Positions 15,705 through 25,054 of a DNA stretch of 64,000 nt are shown piece after piece; position 1 is the first letter of the stretch; the number at the start of each line of letters is the position of its first letter. The translations under genes and the position numbers were made by a program. The notes under the pieces are model-generated. The model made no database searches, was not told the DNA's origin, and saw only the letters and a list, made by a program, of their open reading frames with translations. The DNA comes from Streptomyces tailanensis (lineage in GTDB: Bacteria > Actinomycetota > Actinomycetes > Streptomycetales > Streptomycetaceae). Location: positions 1,067-65,066 of the forward strand of contig NZ_VTHJ01000044.1 in the NCBI RefSeq assembly GCF_008386495.1, in the 5' to 3' direction.

Positions 15705-16631
15705 GTGAAAGCCGTCACCGTCACCGCGTTCGGCACTCCGCCCGTTTTGCGCGAGGACGTTCCGGAGCCGATCACGGGGCCCTGGCAGGTACTGGTCCGC
15801 GTCCAGGCGTCGTCAGTGAACTGGCTGGACGCGGACATCGCCTACGGCACCCTCAAGGACATGGCCCCGCACGAGCTGCCGATCACACTGGGCCGGGACT
15901 TCGCCGGGATCGTCGAGGCCGTCGGTGAAGGCATCAGCGAGGTGGAGGTCGACGACGAGGTCTTCGGGGCCGTACCCATGGCGGAGACCGCTCGCGACGG
16001 GGCCTGGGCCGAGCTCGTCGTGACCGGCGGGCACACGCTGACCCGCAAGCCCGCCCACATCGACACCGCGACCGCCGGTGCGGCCGCGCTGACGGCCAGT
16101 ACTGCGCTCATGACGGTCGACGCGCTGGACCTGGCACCCGGCGACACCGTCCTTGTCGTGGGTGCGACCGGCGGGGTCGGCGGCATCGCCGTACAACTCG
16201 CCCGGGCGGCCGGTGCGGTCGTCCTGGCGCCGGGACTACCCGAGGACGAGGAGTACCTGCGCGCCCTGGGCGCGAGCGACGTGCTCGAGCGCGGGGGTGA
16301 CCTCGTCGCCGCCGTACGCAGGAAGCACCCCGGCGGGGTGGACGCGCTCGTCGACGCCGTGACCGCGTACGAGATCACGCCGTTCGCGGGAGTCGTCAAG
16401 GACGGCGGCCGTATCGCCTCGCCGACCTACGCCGCAGGTTATGGCCCAGGCCGCACCAACGTCGTGCACGGGCCGTGCCCCGAGATCCTCGGGCGCGTGG
16501 CGCGGCATCTCGCCGATGGCACGATCAGGAATCCCGTCGGACGGACCTACGCGCTGGCGGACGCGGCCACGGCGCTCCAAGTCTTCGCGACCCGCCACAC
16601 GCACGGCAAGATCGCCCTGCGCGTCGCCTGA
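15705..16631 (+). CDS. Quinone oxidoreductase-like MDR-family dehydrogenase
   Basis: A 308-residue NADPH-dependent medium-chain dehydrogenase of the zinc-free quinone reductase branch. The GroES-like N-domain reads KAVTVTAFGTPPVL and LPITLGRDFAGIVEAVGEG. No structural-zinc cysteine cluster is present. The Rossmann motif VLVVGATGGVGGIAVQLARA follows at about residue 148. GTG 15705 has GAGGAG five bases upstream. The operator at 15606-15661 matches the one controlling the NmrA gene, so both oxidoreductases are likely repressed by the MarR at 3372. The downstream pirin repeats the gene order of the first cluster (oxidoreductase, then pirin). Confidence 0.88.
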   Translation: MKAVTVTAFGTPPVLREDVPEPITGPWQVLVRVQASSVNWLDADIAYGTLKDMAPHELPITLGRDFAGIVEAVGEGISEVEVDDEVFGAVPMAETARDGAWAELVVTGGHTLTRKPAHIDTATAGAAALTASTALMTVDALDLAPGDTVLVVGATGGVGGIAVQLARAAGAVVLAPGLPEDEEYLRALGASDVLERGGDLVAAVRRKHPGGVDALVDAVTAYEITPFAGVVKDGGRIASPTYAAGYGPGRTNVVHGPCPEILGRVARHLADGTIRNPVGRTYALADAATALQVFATRHTHGKIALRVA

Positions 16632-16700
16632 ACCCGGTCCATCCCCCTTCATCACCCCGTCTCCTTTCGAGAGCCGGGCATCGGGCATCACGGAGCAACC

Positions 16701-17609
16701 ATGACCGCACAGTTGACGGGTGAGCGCACACTGACCCGCATCACCACCAAGCAGCAGCTGGGCCCCGACGCGCAGGTCGACGACAAGGCACTCGTCTTCG
16801 TGCCGACCGACCCGGCCCTGACCGACCCCTTCCTCGCCCTGGTCGAGGACTGGTTCTCCACCCCCGGCTTCGAGTGGCACCCCCACCGCGGCCTGGAGAC
16901 CGTCACCACCGTCGTGGACGGCGCCCTGGAACACGGCGACAACCTCGGCCACGCCGGGGCACTGGAGGCCGGTGAGGTGCAGTGGATGACCGCCGGGCGC
17001 GGCATCATCCACCGTGAGCTCGCCTACCGCGACGAGCACGCGCACGTGCTGCAGATGTGGCTCAATCTGCCCGCCGAGAAGAAGCTGACGCCGGCGCGTT
17101 ACCAGGACCTGACCAAGGCCGCCATGCCACGCGTGCGGGCGCCGGGTGTGACGATCGACGTCCACGCCGGCACCGTCGGCGGCGTCACCGGCGCGGCCGA
17201 CACCCGTCACCCGGTGCAGGGCGTCGTCGCCACGCTCGACCCCGGTGCCTTCTACGACCTGCACGTTCCCGCCGAACACCGGCTGTTCGCCCACGTCATG
17301 AGTGGGCGCCTGCTGATCGGCGGCCGGGAACTGCACGCGGGGCAGACCGGCTGGTCCGACCCCGTCAAGAGGAGGAGCGGGGATGACGGCGGTGCTCCGG
17401 CGGCCACCTCGCTGCACCTGGCGACCGTCGACCCCGAACAGCCCGCCCGCGTCATGGTCTACAGCGGCACTCCACTGCGCGAACCCGTCGCCGTCGGCGG
17501 CCCGTTCGTGATGAACACCAACGTGGAGATCACCAAGGCATTCGCCGACTTCCACGCCGGCGCCTTCGGCCCGGTGCCCCGCCAGGCCCGCCTCGCCTAC
17601 GACCGGTGA
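16701..17609 (+). CDS. Pirin family protein (second copy)
   Basis: A 302-residue bicupin paralogous to the protein at 5487. The metal site reads WHPHRGLETVTTVVDG and AGRGIIHRELAY, retaining His, His, His and Glu. A central segment LPAEKKLTPARYQD and the C-terminal FVMNTNVEITKAFADFH are typical. Start ATG 16701 with GGAG seven bases upstream. It lies 69 bp after the quinone oxidoreductase and is probably co-transcribed. It may act as a quercetinase-like dioxygenase or redox-sensing cofactor protein; the sequence does not decide. Confidence 0.88.
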   Translation: MTAQLTGERTLTRITTKQQLGPDAQVDDKALVFVPTDPALTDPFLALVEDWFSTPGFEWHPHRGLETVTTVVDGALEHGDNLGHAGALEAGEVQWMTAGRGIIHRELAYRDEHAHVLQMWLNLPAEKKLTPARYQDLTKAAMPRVRAPGVTIDVHAGTVGGVTGAADTRHPVQGVVATLDPGAFYDLHVPAEHRLFAHVMSGRLLIGGRELHAGQTGWSDPVKRRSGDDGGAPAATSLHLATVDPEQPARVMVYSGTPLREPVAVGGPFVMNTNVEITKAFADFHAGAFGPVPRQARLAYDR

Positions 17610-17680
17610 CCGGACGTCTGCGACACGGACCGAGAACAACCCAGACCACCAGAAGGACCAGAAACAAGAGACAGCGAACA

Positions 17681-18350
17681 TGATGAAAAAGAACACAGAC
17701 ATGGCCCAGCCCGAGTCGTCGGCCAGCTCAACGCCCCCGCAGCCGGCTGGTCACAGGGCGCGGACGTTCGGCCGCCGACCGGTACTCGCCGGGCTGCGGG
17801 CGCGCTCGGCGCCACGGCCGTGGGAGTGGGCGTCGGCCTGGGGGCGGCCTCCCCGACCGCGACGGCATCCCCGGAACCGGCGGCCGCGCCGGTGACGTTC
17901 GCACCCGGCCGGCCCCTCCTCTTCCGCCGGGCAACCGTGATCACCATGGACCCCCGCCGCGGGATACTGCCCGACACCGACGTCCTGGTCCGCGGCACGG
18001 ACATCACCCACCAGCACATGTGGCAGGCCGCGAAGCGGGGCGTGGGCGCGGACTGGACCTTGGCCCAGTACCTGGATTGGATGCTGATGAAGCGGGGGCC
18101 GCTGTTCCGCCCGGAGGACATCCACGCGGCCAACTATCCGAGCATGGTCGAGGCCGTCAACGACGGGGTGACCACCGTGATGGACTGGTCGCACGGCCTG
18201 CGCACCCCGGACCACGCCGACGCCGCCGTGGACGCGCTGTTCGCCGTACCGGGACGCGCCCGGTTCGGCTACAGCAACGCCTTCGCCACGGACCTGAAGT
18301 GGGTCTACGAGGGGCGCATCGACAAGATCACCCGAGCGAGCGACTGGGGC
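17681..18350 (+). pseudogene. Tat-type amidohydrolase (TRZ/ATZ-like), frameshifted, deleted and truncated
   Basis: The reading starts MKKNTDMAQPESSA and enters a Tat-like signal (FGRRPVLAGL). A one-base loss near 17800 moves the hydrophobic part (GATAVGVGVGLGAASP) to the next frame. That frame continues with PLLFRRATVITMDPRRGILP, the opening of cytosine-deaminase-type amidohydrolases. About 40 residues are then missing, joining RGTDI to THQHMWQAAKRGVGADWTL, which retains the metal-binding HxH. The protein stops resembling the family after ASDWGFTG near 18350, where an unrelated coding segment starts. Nothing functional is expected. Confidence 0.6.
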
Positions 18351-19505
18351 TTCACCGGCTGCCTCCGGCCGCGGCTGACCTTGTCCTGCTCGGAGACCTC
18401 ACCGGCCGCTACGTGGCGGGCAGTTACAGCAGGCTCGGCTCCGACGGCCGAACCGTGGTCCTGCGCGAAGACCGTCAGGGCGCGGCCGAGCACGGGCACC
18501 GGATCACCGCGGCCATCGCCTGCCACGTCGCCCGCGCCGGCGGAACCGTCGACGAGCTGACCCGGCTGCTGCTGCACCCCGACCACGAGGGTGGTCGGCA
18601 CGTCCAGCACATCGCGCTGCGCTCCGGGCAGGCGCGTGCCCTGGACTACATCCGCCGGGTGTGGGCCAGCGCCTCGGCCGCGGTCGCCAGCACGCGGGTC
18701 CTGGAGTCGCGCCAGCAGGCGCACGAGGTTCTCGCCGCGCTGCGGGACCGGATCGAGACGACGCCCTGGCGCGGGGAGCGGGGACGGACCGCGCTGCGCG
18801 TGGCCCACCCCTGAGACAGGGACGGCGGCCGACATCGATTCCACCGTCATCGGCCGGCTGATGGGCCACGACGCCTTCGCCCACCACGGCCTCGGCAGCT
18901 CCGCCTTCATGATCATCGGCGCGCTGCACGCCCGGCCAGCCCAGACGGTCGGTGAGCTTGTCGGCTCCGCATCGGTGTCCCGGGCCACCGCCTACCGGAC
19001 CTTGCGCCGCCTGGCCCACCACGGCCTGGTGCACCACAGCGGAGAGACCTGGAGCCTCGCGCCTCGCGCGCTGGAGGGCTTCGGTACCAGCCTGCCGGAT
19101 GCGGTTCCTGGCCCGACCGCGTACCCGGCACAGGGCTGGGACGCGGTCGCCCGGCAGTACGGCACCGCGGGCATCGCGGCCCGGCGCAAGGGACTGCACG
19201 CTGCCGAGCGCTCGACGTACCGGGAGGCACTGGACCGGCTGTCGGAGCACCGCAGCAAGGCCATGGTGATCGTCCGCGACGGGCGCCGGGTCCTGGTCCC
19301 GGCACCTCGTCCCGACGAGATTCCCTCTGCGTGGCACGCACCGGGCGGGCGCGTCCTCGACCCGGTCACGGGCCGCCCTGACGCCGAATGGCGCGTGGCC
19401 ACCGACGGCCGTCTGATCCTCATCACCCCATCGGACCAGCGCAGTTACGACGAGCTGGCCGCCGCCCATGCCGAAGCCCTCTGCGAATGGGAGTCCGCCG
19501 CATGA
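18351..19505 (+). pseudogene. Remnant of a plasmid/ICE-like DNA-binding regulatory or replication gene
   Basis: Two frames carry protein-like sequence. The first, from about 18370 to 18814, includes LGDLTGRYVAGSYSRLGSDG and RRVWASASAAVASTRVLES. The second, from about 18830 to 19505, contains a winged HTH (VGELVGSASVSRATAYRTLR, then RLAHHGLVHHSGETW) and ends LAAAHAEALCEWESAA. I read them as one long gene with an internal deletion and frameshift, of the type found in Streptomyces integrative elements. That family assignment is from memory of similar proteins and is tentative. The stop at 19505 overlaps the next start (ATGA at 19502), the remains of an operon. Confidence 0.45.
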
Positions 19506-20461
19506 ACCCAGAGCCCCCAGTCACATCCGATGCCAGCGAGGCGGTGACACCCGAGGCCCTGCGCAAGCAGTACGAGTCCGGTGCCACCATCGACGAACTC
19601 GTGGCCACCAGTGGCCTGTCCTACGGCACGGTCCTCAACCGGCTGCACGACGCCGGGACCGAGATGCGCACGTCGTGGCAGACCCGCCGAATGCGCGAGG
19701 ACCCCCAAGCACGCCAACGCCTCGCAGCACATCTCCGCACCCTTTACGAGGAGCACGGAGCGACCCTCACCGAGCTCGCCGCGGCCGCGGGAGAGACGAG
19801 ACGTGCTGCCCGACGCCTGCTGATCGAGGCCGGCGGCACCGTGCGCACCACGCAGCAGACCCTGCGGATGCGCTCTGCGGCGCGGGCCGTCGAGCGGCAG
19901 AAACTAGCGGTGTCGTTGCGGGCGCGGTACAAGGCCGGCGCCACGGTCCCGGACCTCGCCCAGGAGTGCAACTACTCGGTCGCCACCGTCTACCGGCTCC
20001 TGCACCAGGCCGGCACCCGGATGCGTCCCCAGCACACCCACAGCCCAGCCCACGAGGGCAGCTCAACCACGCCGTCCCTGAAGTTCTTCAGTTCCAGCGC
20101 CGGATCCGCCGCTGCAACGCCGACACCGACATCCCTCACGGTGACATCGTCGCTCTCGCCCTTGATGCCTGGCTCCGTGCAAAGGGCTACCCGCCCGGCC
20201 TCGTCCCGACCGAGACGGAAACTCCATGACCGGGCAGCCCAAAGTGCGACTCGAATCGCCCATCCCGCACCCCGTGCCATCCCAAAACACCGGATCAGCT
20301 CGTGCTGCTCGGTCACCGACGGCTCTCCTCCGACCTCGTCAGAGGGTGCCGCACAGCGACCCGCCTCCGCCAGGAGCGGCCCAACGGGGGCAGAGACCGG
20401 CAACAGGCGGCTCCCGGTACTCGATCACCTAGGCGGGGATGAGCGATCGCCGGACGACTGA
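19502..20461 (+). pseudogene. Protein with three tandem helix-turn-helix repeats, C-terminus frameshifted
   Basis: From ATG 19502, which overlaps the previous stop, three similar HTH units follow: LRKQYESGATIDELVATSGL (about residues 19-55), LRTLYEEHGATLTELAAAAG (about 80-118) and LRARYKAGATVPDLAQECNY (about 140-178). Each ends in a recognition helix and an AGT-type turn. After about 20045 the frame becomes Ser/Thr/Pro-rich and looks out of phase. The adjacent frame instead reads FQRRIRRCNADTDIPHGDIV to a stop at 20229, resembling the tail of a small partition-type DNA-binding protein. So a frameshift or fusion lies near 20050. The annotated end is the stop of the N-terminal frame. It probably derives from a plasmid or integrative element. 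Confidence 0.5.
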
Positions 20462-20895
20462 TCCACCGGACGGGCGGCTGCGGCGGCCATAAGGGCCAGC
20501 AGGAGCGCGATCACGCCGACGATGATGTTGTTGACTATGGTCCTGGTGGTACTGACGTCTCCTGCTACAACCCAGGGCGCAAAGATCGTCCACACGCTGA
20601 GTGCGCAAGCGGCCCACGCCATGCCGTGCGAGCGCTCGTATGCCCGGCCAAAGCCACCGCTCATGATCACGGCGTATGCGATGCCGACGATCAAGTTGTT
20701 GACGGCCAGGGTGGAGAAGTCGCTGAAACCCGCGATCCACGGTGAGGCCGCCAGGTAGAGGCCCGTGATCAGTGCCATCGCCTCGACCGCCTGCGCCCTC
20801 GGCGTACTCGCGACACGCTCGGCCATCTCGTGTCGACTGCGCATGGCGAGGATGTCGGGGTGCGTTTCCATGTCCGACCGGGGATGCGTTGCCAT
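20425..20895 (-). CDS. SPW-repeat membrane protein
   Basis: A 156-residue membrane protein with two SPW units, seen as LAASPWIAGFSD and FAPWVVAGDVS, and four hydrophobic helices (for example TLAVNNLIVGIAYAVIMSGG and TIVNNIIVGVIALLLALMAA). The function of the SPW family is unknown. It starts with a His/Arg-rich cytoplasmic tail. ATG 20895 has GGAGG six bases upstream. A match to the SigB-type promoter pattern (GGTT-N14-GGGTAC) lies 43-66 bases upstream, so stress induction is likely. It is the left boundary of the redox-stress island and converges on the decayed plasmid-like genes. Confidence 0.85.
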   Translation of the reverse strand: MATHPRSDMETHPDILAMRSRHEMAERVASTPRAQAVEAMALITGLYLAASPWIAGFSDFSTLAVNNLIVGIAYAVIMSGGFGRAYERSHGMAWAACALSVWTIFAPWVVAGDVSTTRTIVNNIIVGVIALLLALMAAAAARPVDQSSGDRSSPPR

Positions 20896-20937
20896 TCCGA
20901 CCTCCAATTTGCCCGTTATGTGCATTCGTGAAGGCGG

Positions 20938-20961
20938 GTACCCCTCAGGGGCGGAGTAACC
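20938..20961 (-). promoter_or_regulatory. SigB-like promoter of the SPW gene
   Basis: Read on the minus strand: GGTT (-35, at 20958-20961), 14 bases, then GGGTAC (-10, at 20938-20943). This fits GNNT-N14-16-GGGTAC, the consensus known for Streptomyces SigB. It lies 43 bases from the ATG at 20895. Confidence 0.6.
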
Positions 20962-21029
20962 ATCGCAGACATGCCTGCACCCTCAGGACGCCACTGAAGG
21001 AGGTGACCTTCAGAGCACCTCGCCAGCCC

Positions 21030-21245
21030 TACTCAGGGCCTGCTCGACGGTGGGACGGCGGGGGATGAGCACGGGCGATGCGCAGTCACCTTTGAGCGCC
21101 AGTCACGCGCCGGTGAGCGGCGACGAAGACGTTGACCCCCCTGGAGTCCATGGAGGCCACGCCGCTGAGATCTGCCACGATCGAGGGCGGCGGCGTACCG
21201 TCCGCTCCCGGGCCGCACACGCGGGGGCAGAATGGGACATTACGC
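21030..21245 (-). pseudogene. STAS-domain (anti-sigma factor antagonist) remnant
   Basis: The minus strand reads PSIVADLSGVASMDSRGVNV followed by FVAAHRRVTGAQR and a stop. This is the phosphorylatable STAS core: DLSGV.. with the Ser in MDSRG. The first third of the domain is absent, and after the stop at 21086 a different frame continues with tail-like sequence (LRIARAHPP). It is a fragment of a SpoIIAA/RsbV-type protein, the partner-switching class that controls SigB-type sigma factors. Confidence 0.5.
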
Positions 21246-21249
21246 CATC

Positions 21250-21560
21250 GACAGGTGGTTGATACGTGGCCGGCAGTGATGCGGTGCCGCGCGAGGCCCC
21301 CTGTCGGGTTGTCCCATAGCCGGTGTGAGCTGCCGTCTCCCCACCCGTGCCCCAGGTGGTCCTGGGCCATACGGCAGTCGGCAGGCGGCGGGGCGGCCTC
21401 GCGTCCGGCAACCGGTCGGCGCGGACGATCGCCCCGGTGCGCGTGGATCCGGTCATGCCATAGTGCGCTGGCACTGTCATCTCGGCTGATCCGGTGGGGG
21501 AATCGCACGCCCTCTGGGCGCGAGCGGTGGCTGAAGGTCGGCGATGACGGCGAGACTCGC
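21250..21560. other. Intergenic, no recognisable gene
   Basis: The segment between the STAS remnant and the ferritin-like gene holds no supported reading frame. GGGTAC occurs at 21590-21595, 42 bases before the next start, but its -35 spacing match is imperfect. Confidence 0.4.
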
Positions 21561-21637
21561 AGGTGGACCTGTGCTCGTCGTTCGCGGCGGGGTACCCGTC
21601 GGCGCACGAGTCCTCCTGTCCCAGGAGGCACCCCCCC

Positions 21638-22837
21638 ATGACCTTCAATCCACTCGAGCAGCGGGGCATCCCGCTGGATCGGCAGCTGCGCAGCTGGCGG
21701 GAGCTGAACGTGCAGCCGATCGACCCCGACCGCTGCGACCCCTATACGCGGTGCCGGATCATTACGATGAACGGCATCGAGGTGGAGGCGATCCTCTTCA
21801 GCCACCAGCTCGCCCGGAACACGGCCGACCAGGAGGTCAAGCGGCAGCTGGCACGGACCCGCTACATCGAGGCGCAGCAGCAGAAGGTCGTGAACTGGCT
21901 GCTGCCGGGCGTCTCGTCGGTGCTGGAGACGACCATCGCCTACGAGCAGGTCGCCGTGGACCTGACGGCGTGGGTGGCGCGGATGGAGCCGGACCCCTAT
22001 CTGAAGCAGGCGTACCAGTTCGGTGTCCTGGAGGACTTCGACCACCTGTACCGGTACGCCAACCTCTACGAGATGATCGAGCACCGCAAGGCGGAGTCGA
22101 TCGTCGACAACCTCACCGAGGTCATGCCGGGCAGGCCCACCCGGTACCACCACCGCGATCCGGTCGACAACGTCCGTGACCCCTACGACAAGGACGCCAC
22201 GAACCCCCTGTCGAAGCTGCACGCGCTGACGATCTTGTCGGCGGAGCAGCAGACCATGAACTTCTACATGAACACCGGCCCCACCTACGTGGAGCCGATC
22301 GCCCGTCAGCTCTACCAGGAGATCGGGCTGATCGAGGAGGAGCACGTCACCCACTACGAGTCCCTCGTGGACCCGGGCGAGACGTGGTGGGAGCAGCTGG
22401 TCAACCACGAGTACAACGAGTGCTACCTGTACTACTCCTTCATGGAGCAGGAGAGCGACCCCCGGGTGAAGTCGATCTGGGAGCTGCACCTGAACATGGA
22501 GCTGGAGCACCTGCACATCGCCTGCGACCTGATGCGCCGCCACGACGGACGCGAGCCGCAGGAGGTGCTGGCGCCGGAGCTGCCCAACGTGCTCACTTTC
22601 GAGCCGAACAAGCAGTACCTGCGCGAACTGCTGGATACCCAGATGGACCTCACGACCCTCGGCGCGGGCTACGTCCGCGAGGCGCACGAACGGTTCGAGA
22701 AGATGCAGGAGCAGATCCACGGCGGCGAGGCCCCGCCGAGCGACCGGGTGATGACCGAGCACGACGAGATGTTCGGCCGCGAGTACCGCGTCCAGACCGA
22801 GGGCGAGCACCCCGACCCCGCCCAGCGCGAGAAGTGA
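21638..22837 (+). CDS. Ferritin-like diiron protein, function unknown
   Basis: A 399-residue protein. Paired carboxylate/His motifs typical of ferritin-like four-helix bundles are seen: TTIAYEQVAVDLTAWVA, the FDHLYRYANLYEMIEH stretch, IGLIEEEHVTHYESL, and HEYNECYLYYSFMEQE with NMELEHLHIACDLM. Two bundles or one long bundle could bind a diiron centre. The substrate is unknown: oxygen scavenging, iron storage or an oxidase are all possible. ATG 21638 has AGGAGG nine bases upstream. A GGGTAC element is centred about 45 bases upstream. A hemerythrin gene follows after 11 bp, so both oxygen- or iron-handling proteins are made together. Confidence 0.8.
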   Translation: MTFNPLEQRGIPLDRQLRSWRELNVQPIDPDRCDPYTRCRIITMNGIEVEAILFSHQLARNTADQEVKRQLARTRYIEAQQQKVVNWLLPGVSSVLETTIAYEQVAVDLTAWVARMEPDPYLKQAYQFGVLEDFDHLYRYANLYEMIEHRKAESIVDNLTEVMPGRPTRYHHRDPVDNVRDPYDKDATNPLSKLHALTILSAEQQTMNFYMNTGPTYVEPIARQLYQEIGLIEEEHVTHYESLVDPGETWWEQLVNHEYNECYLYYSFMEQESDPRVKSIWELHLNMELEHLHIACDLMRRHDGREPQEVLAPELPNVLTFEPNKQYLRELLDTQMDLTTLGAGYVREAHERFEKMQEQIHGGEAPPSDRVMTEHDEMFGREYRVQTEGEHPDPAQREK

Positions 22838-22848
22838 GGACGCCGCAC

Positions 22849-23439
22849 ATGTCCGAACTGCGAACACCTCAGGCCGGCGACGACCAGGCACCTGACATTG
22901 ACGTAGTGGCTCTGCTGATGCGTCAGCACGGCGACATCCGCAACCTCTTCGACGAGGTCGAGCAGAGCCGGGGTGAGGAACGCCGGGACGCTTTCCGTCG
23001 CCTGGTACGCCTGCTGGCCGTGCATGAGACCGCCGAAGAAGAGGTCGTCCACCCCTTCGTCCGCAGGGCGGTCGAAGGTGGCGAGCAGGTCGTCAGGGAT
23101 CGCCTGGCGGAGGAGAAATCGGCGAAGGAAACGCTGGCGGCCCTGGACGACATGGACACCGACGACCCCAAGTTCATGCCCCGGCTGATGCAGTTGCGCA
23201 CCGAGGTGCAGGAGCACGCGCGGGCGGAGGAACGCTACGAGTTCGCCCACATCCGCCGCAGCACCGACGTCACCAACCTCGCCGCCATGGCCAAGGCCGT
23301 CAAAGCCGCCGAGGCGATGGCTCCCACCCGGCCGCACCCCGGTGTCGAGTCGGCCACTGCCAACGTGGCCCTCGGTCCGGTGGCCGCACTCATGGACCGC
23401 ACGAAGGACGCTGTCCGCAAGGCGATGGGAAAGAGCTGA
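22849..23439 (+). CDS. Hemerythrin-domain protein
   Basis: A 196-residue protein with an N-terminal hemerythrin HHE fold (about residues 20-130). Likely diiron ligands: LLMRQHGDIRNLFDEVE, LAVHETAEEEVVHPFVR, and VQEHARAEERYEF. The C-terminal 60 residues are Ala-rich and end near KDAVRKAMGKS, possibly membrane- or surface-associated. Such proteins bind O2, NO or peroxides. ATG 22849 lies 11 bp after the ferritin-like gene and is in the same operon. It is clearly paralogous to the truncated gene at 24881; both share RRLVRLLAVHETAEEEVVHP. Confidence 0.87.
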   Translation: MSELRTPQAGDDQAPDIDVVALLMRQHGDIRNLFDEVEQSRGEERRDAFRRLVRLLAVHETAEEEVVHPFVRRAVEGGEQVVRDRLAEEKSAKETLAALDDMDTDDPKFMPRLMQLRTEVQEHARAEERYEFAHIRRSTDVTNLAAMAKAVKAAEAMAPTRPHPGVESATANVALGPVAALMDRTKDAVRKAMGKS

Positions 23440-23499
23440 CATACCCGGGAGTCGTCAAGTCGGCCGCCTCGAGATCGCCGAGGGGGGACGGGCCGGCGT

Positions 23500-23883
23500 C
23501 AGAAGTGAGTCTCTGGGCCACCACCGAGCGATCGAAGCATGGAGCATCCGGGCGGAATATTGCTCGGCGAGGACCTGCTGGCGCGGTATCGCGCCAGCAG
23601 GTCCTCGCCGAGCTCGTCGTCGGAGGCAGCTGCGGCGGGCAGACCGACGCAGACCAGCAGGACCGCCTCACGGGAGGAGCCGGGGTACAGGTCCAGTACC
23701 GCCGTCGACAACCAGCTGCCGATCGGCACCTGCACCGTCAGCGGATGCGCCGGATGCCCCAGCGCCCGCACCCCCTTGCGGACCTCGTCGATCACCGCGC
23801 CGGCCCTGGGCTCACGCTCCAGGTGGTCCAGCAGCCGCAGCACCCGGCTGCCGCATCCGGGGGCGGCGTGGCGTCGTGCTCAT
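23500..23883 (-). pseudogene. Truncated DUF2231 membrane protein, partial copy of the gene at 40.5 kb
   Basis: The minus strand from ATG 23883 has the same opening as the gene at 40539 (STTPRR..RMRQ) but lacks two bases after the codons for MRQ, shifting the frame into LRLLDHLEREPRAGAVIDEV. It then reads GHPAHPLTVQVPIGSWLSTA, parallel to GHPVHPLMVQVPIGSWLSAA at 40.7 kb. Homology ends after about 100 residues, and the remaining four-helix region and any Rieske domain are missing. The break coincides with a 52-bp palindrome at 23562-23613. Confidence 0.65.
23562..23613. repeat. 52-bp near-perfect palindrome (24-bp arms, 4-base centre)
   Basis: Positions 23562-23585 are exactly reverse-complementary to 23590-23613, around GTAT. 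It lies 122 bp after the hemerythrin stop. As RNA it would form a very stable hairpin, so it could act as a terminator. The arms translate as part of the truncated DUF2231 frame (GEDLLARYRAS), which suggests it arose by a fold-back duplication at the deletion point. Confidence 0.7.
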
Positions 23884-23941
23884 AGTGGACCGGATCCCCA
23901 TCTGCGCAGACGGGACAGGGGCCGCCTGCGGTGGACCACGG

Positions 23942-24460
23942 TCAGCCGCCCGGCCGGATCACCGCGCGCACGCAGCCGTCGTTCTTCTCCTTGAACATGT
24001 CGTATGCCCGTGGCGCCTCGTCCAGGGGCACGGTATGGGTCGCCAGGTGGGCCGTGCTCAGCTCTCCGGCCGCCAGGCGGTCCAGCAGCATCGGGATGTA
24101 GCGCTGGCCGTGCTGCTGGGCGCCCCGCACGGTCAGGCCCTTGTTGATCACCGCGCCGAGGGGGAACTTTTCGACGGCGCCGGCGAAGACGCCGAGGACG
24201 AAGACCGTGCCGCCCTTTCGGCAGGCGTGGATGGCCTGCCGTACGGCGGTGGGGCGGTCCGTCTGGAGCCGGAGCTGCTGCTTGGCCTGGTCGTAGAGGT
24301 GGACGGGGCTGTCGCTGTGGGCTTCCATGCCGACCGCCTCGATGCACACGTCGGGGCCGCGGCCTCCGGTGCGCTCGCGCAGTTCCGCGCCGACGTCGGT
24401 GGTCGTGTAGTCGATGACCTCGCTGCCGATGTGCCGCTCGGTCATCTCCAGGCGTTCGCT
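23942..24460 (-). pseudogene. C-terminal fragment of a zinc-dependent alcohol/formaldehyde dehydrogenase-like gene
   Basis: The frame ending at 23942 gives the C-terminal catalytic/cofactor part of a medium-chain dehydrogenase of the glutathione-independent formaldehyde dehydrogenase group: ERHIGSEVIDYTTTDV, then GRGPDVCIEAVGMEAHSD, ACRKGGTVFVLGVFAGAV and DEAPRAYDMFKEKNDGCVRA. The N-terminal zinc-binding half and the GxGxxG motif are absent. It joins out of frame to a hemerythrin gene near 24460, so a deletion has fused the 5' part of one gene with the 3' part of another. Confidence 0.7.
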
Positions 24461-24881
24461 GTTGCGCTCCGGCCTTTTCGCGCAGCCCGGGGAACTCGTA
24501 CTGTTCCTCCGAGGCCGCGTGCTGGAGCACGTCCGCGCGCAGTTCGCGCAAGGCGGGCATGAACCCGGGGTCGTCGGGGTCCATGTCATCGAGTCGGCTC
24601 AGCTTCTCCTTCGCGGCCCGCTCCTCCTCGAGACGGTCGTCGACCACCTGCTCACCCTCCTGCAGCAGACGGCGGGCTGCCGGGTGGACCACTTCCTCCT
24701 CGGCGGTCTCGTGGACGGCCAGCAGGCGGACGAGTCTGCGGAATGCCTCCGCCCGGTCGTCGGCGGTGGCGTTCTCGACCTCGGCGAAGAGATCACGGAT
24801 GTGGTTGTGCTGCTGCTTCAGCAGTGCCACGACATCGTCGTTCTCGCCGGTGTCGTCGAGGTGGGGCATGGCGTCGGTCAA
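24460..24881 (-). pseudogene. Hemerythrin-domain protein, 3'-truncated by deletion
   Basis: From TTG 24881 (AAGGAGA six bases upstream; an ATG lies 12 bases further in) the frame encodes a nearly complete HHE domain: VALLKQQHNHIRDLFAEVE, RRLVRLLAVHETAEEEVVHP and LQHAASEEQYEFPGLREK. After REKAG near 24460 the frame runs antiphase through the dehydrogenase fragment to a stop at 23880, giving a nonsense tail. The domain itself keeps all expected ligands, so a hybrid protein might still bind a diiron centre. It is paralogous to the intact copy at 22849. Confidence 0.65.
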
Positions 24882-25054
24882 GGGAGTCTCCTTGGGGTGC
24901 GATTCCGAAGCGGCGTCGGCCCGCAGACAGCGGTCACCTAGGCTTCGTCCAGGTTCTCCCTGGTGACGGGCGGCCGCGACCGCGCGGGGCCGAACGACGC
25001 GGGTGATAGCCCAGGGCGAGCAGCCGCCATCGACCTCGCACGGCTGCCCGGCGT

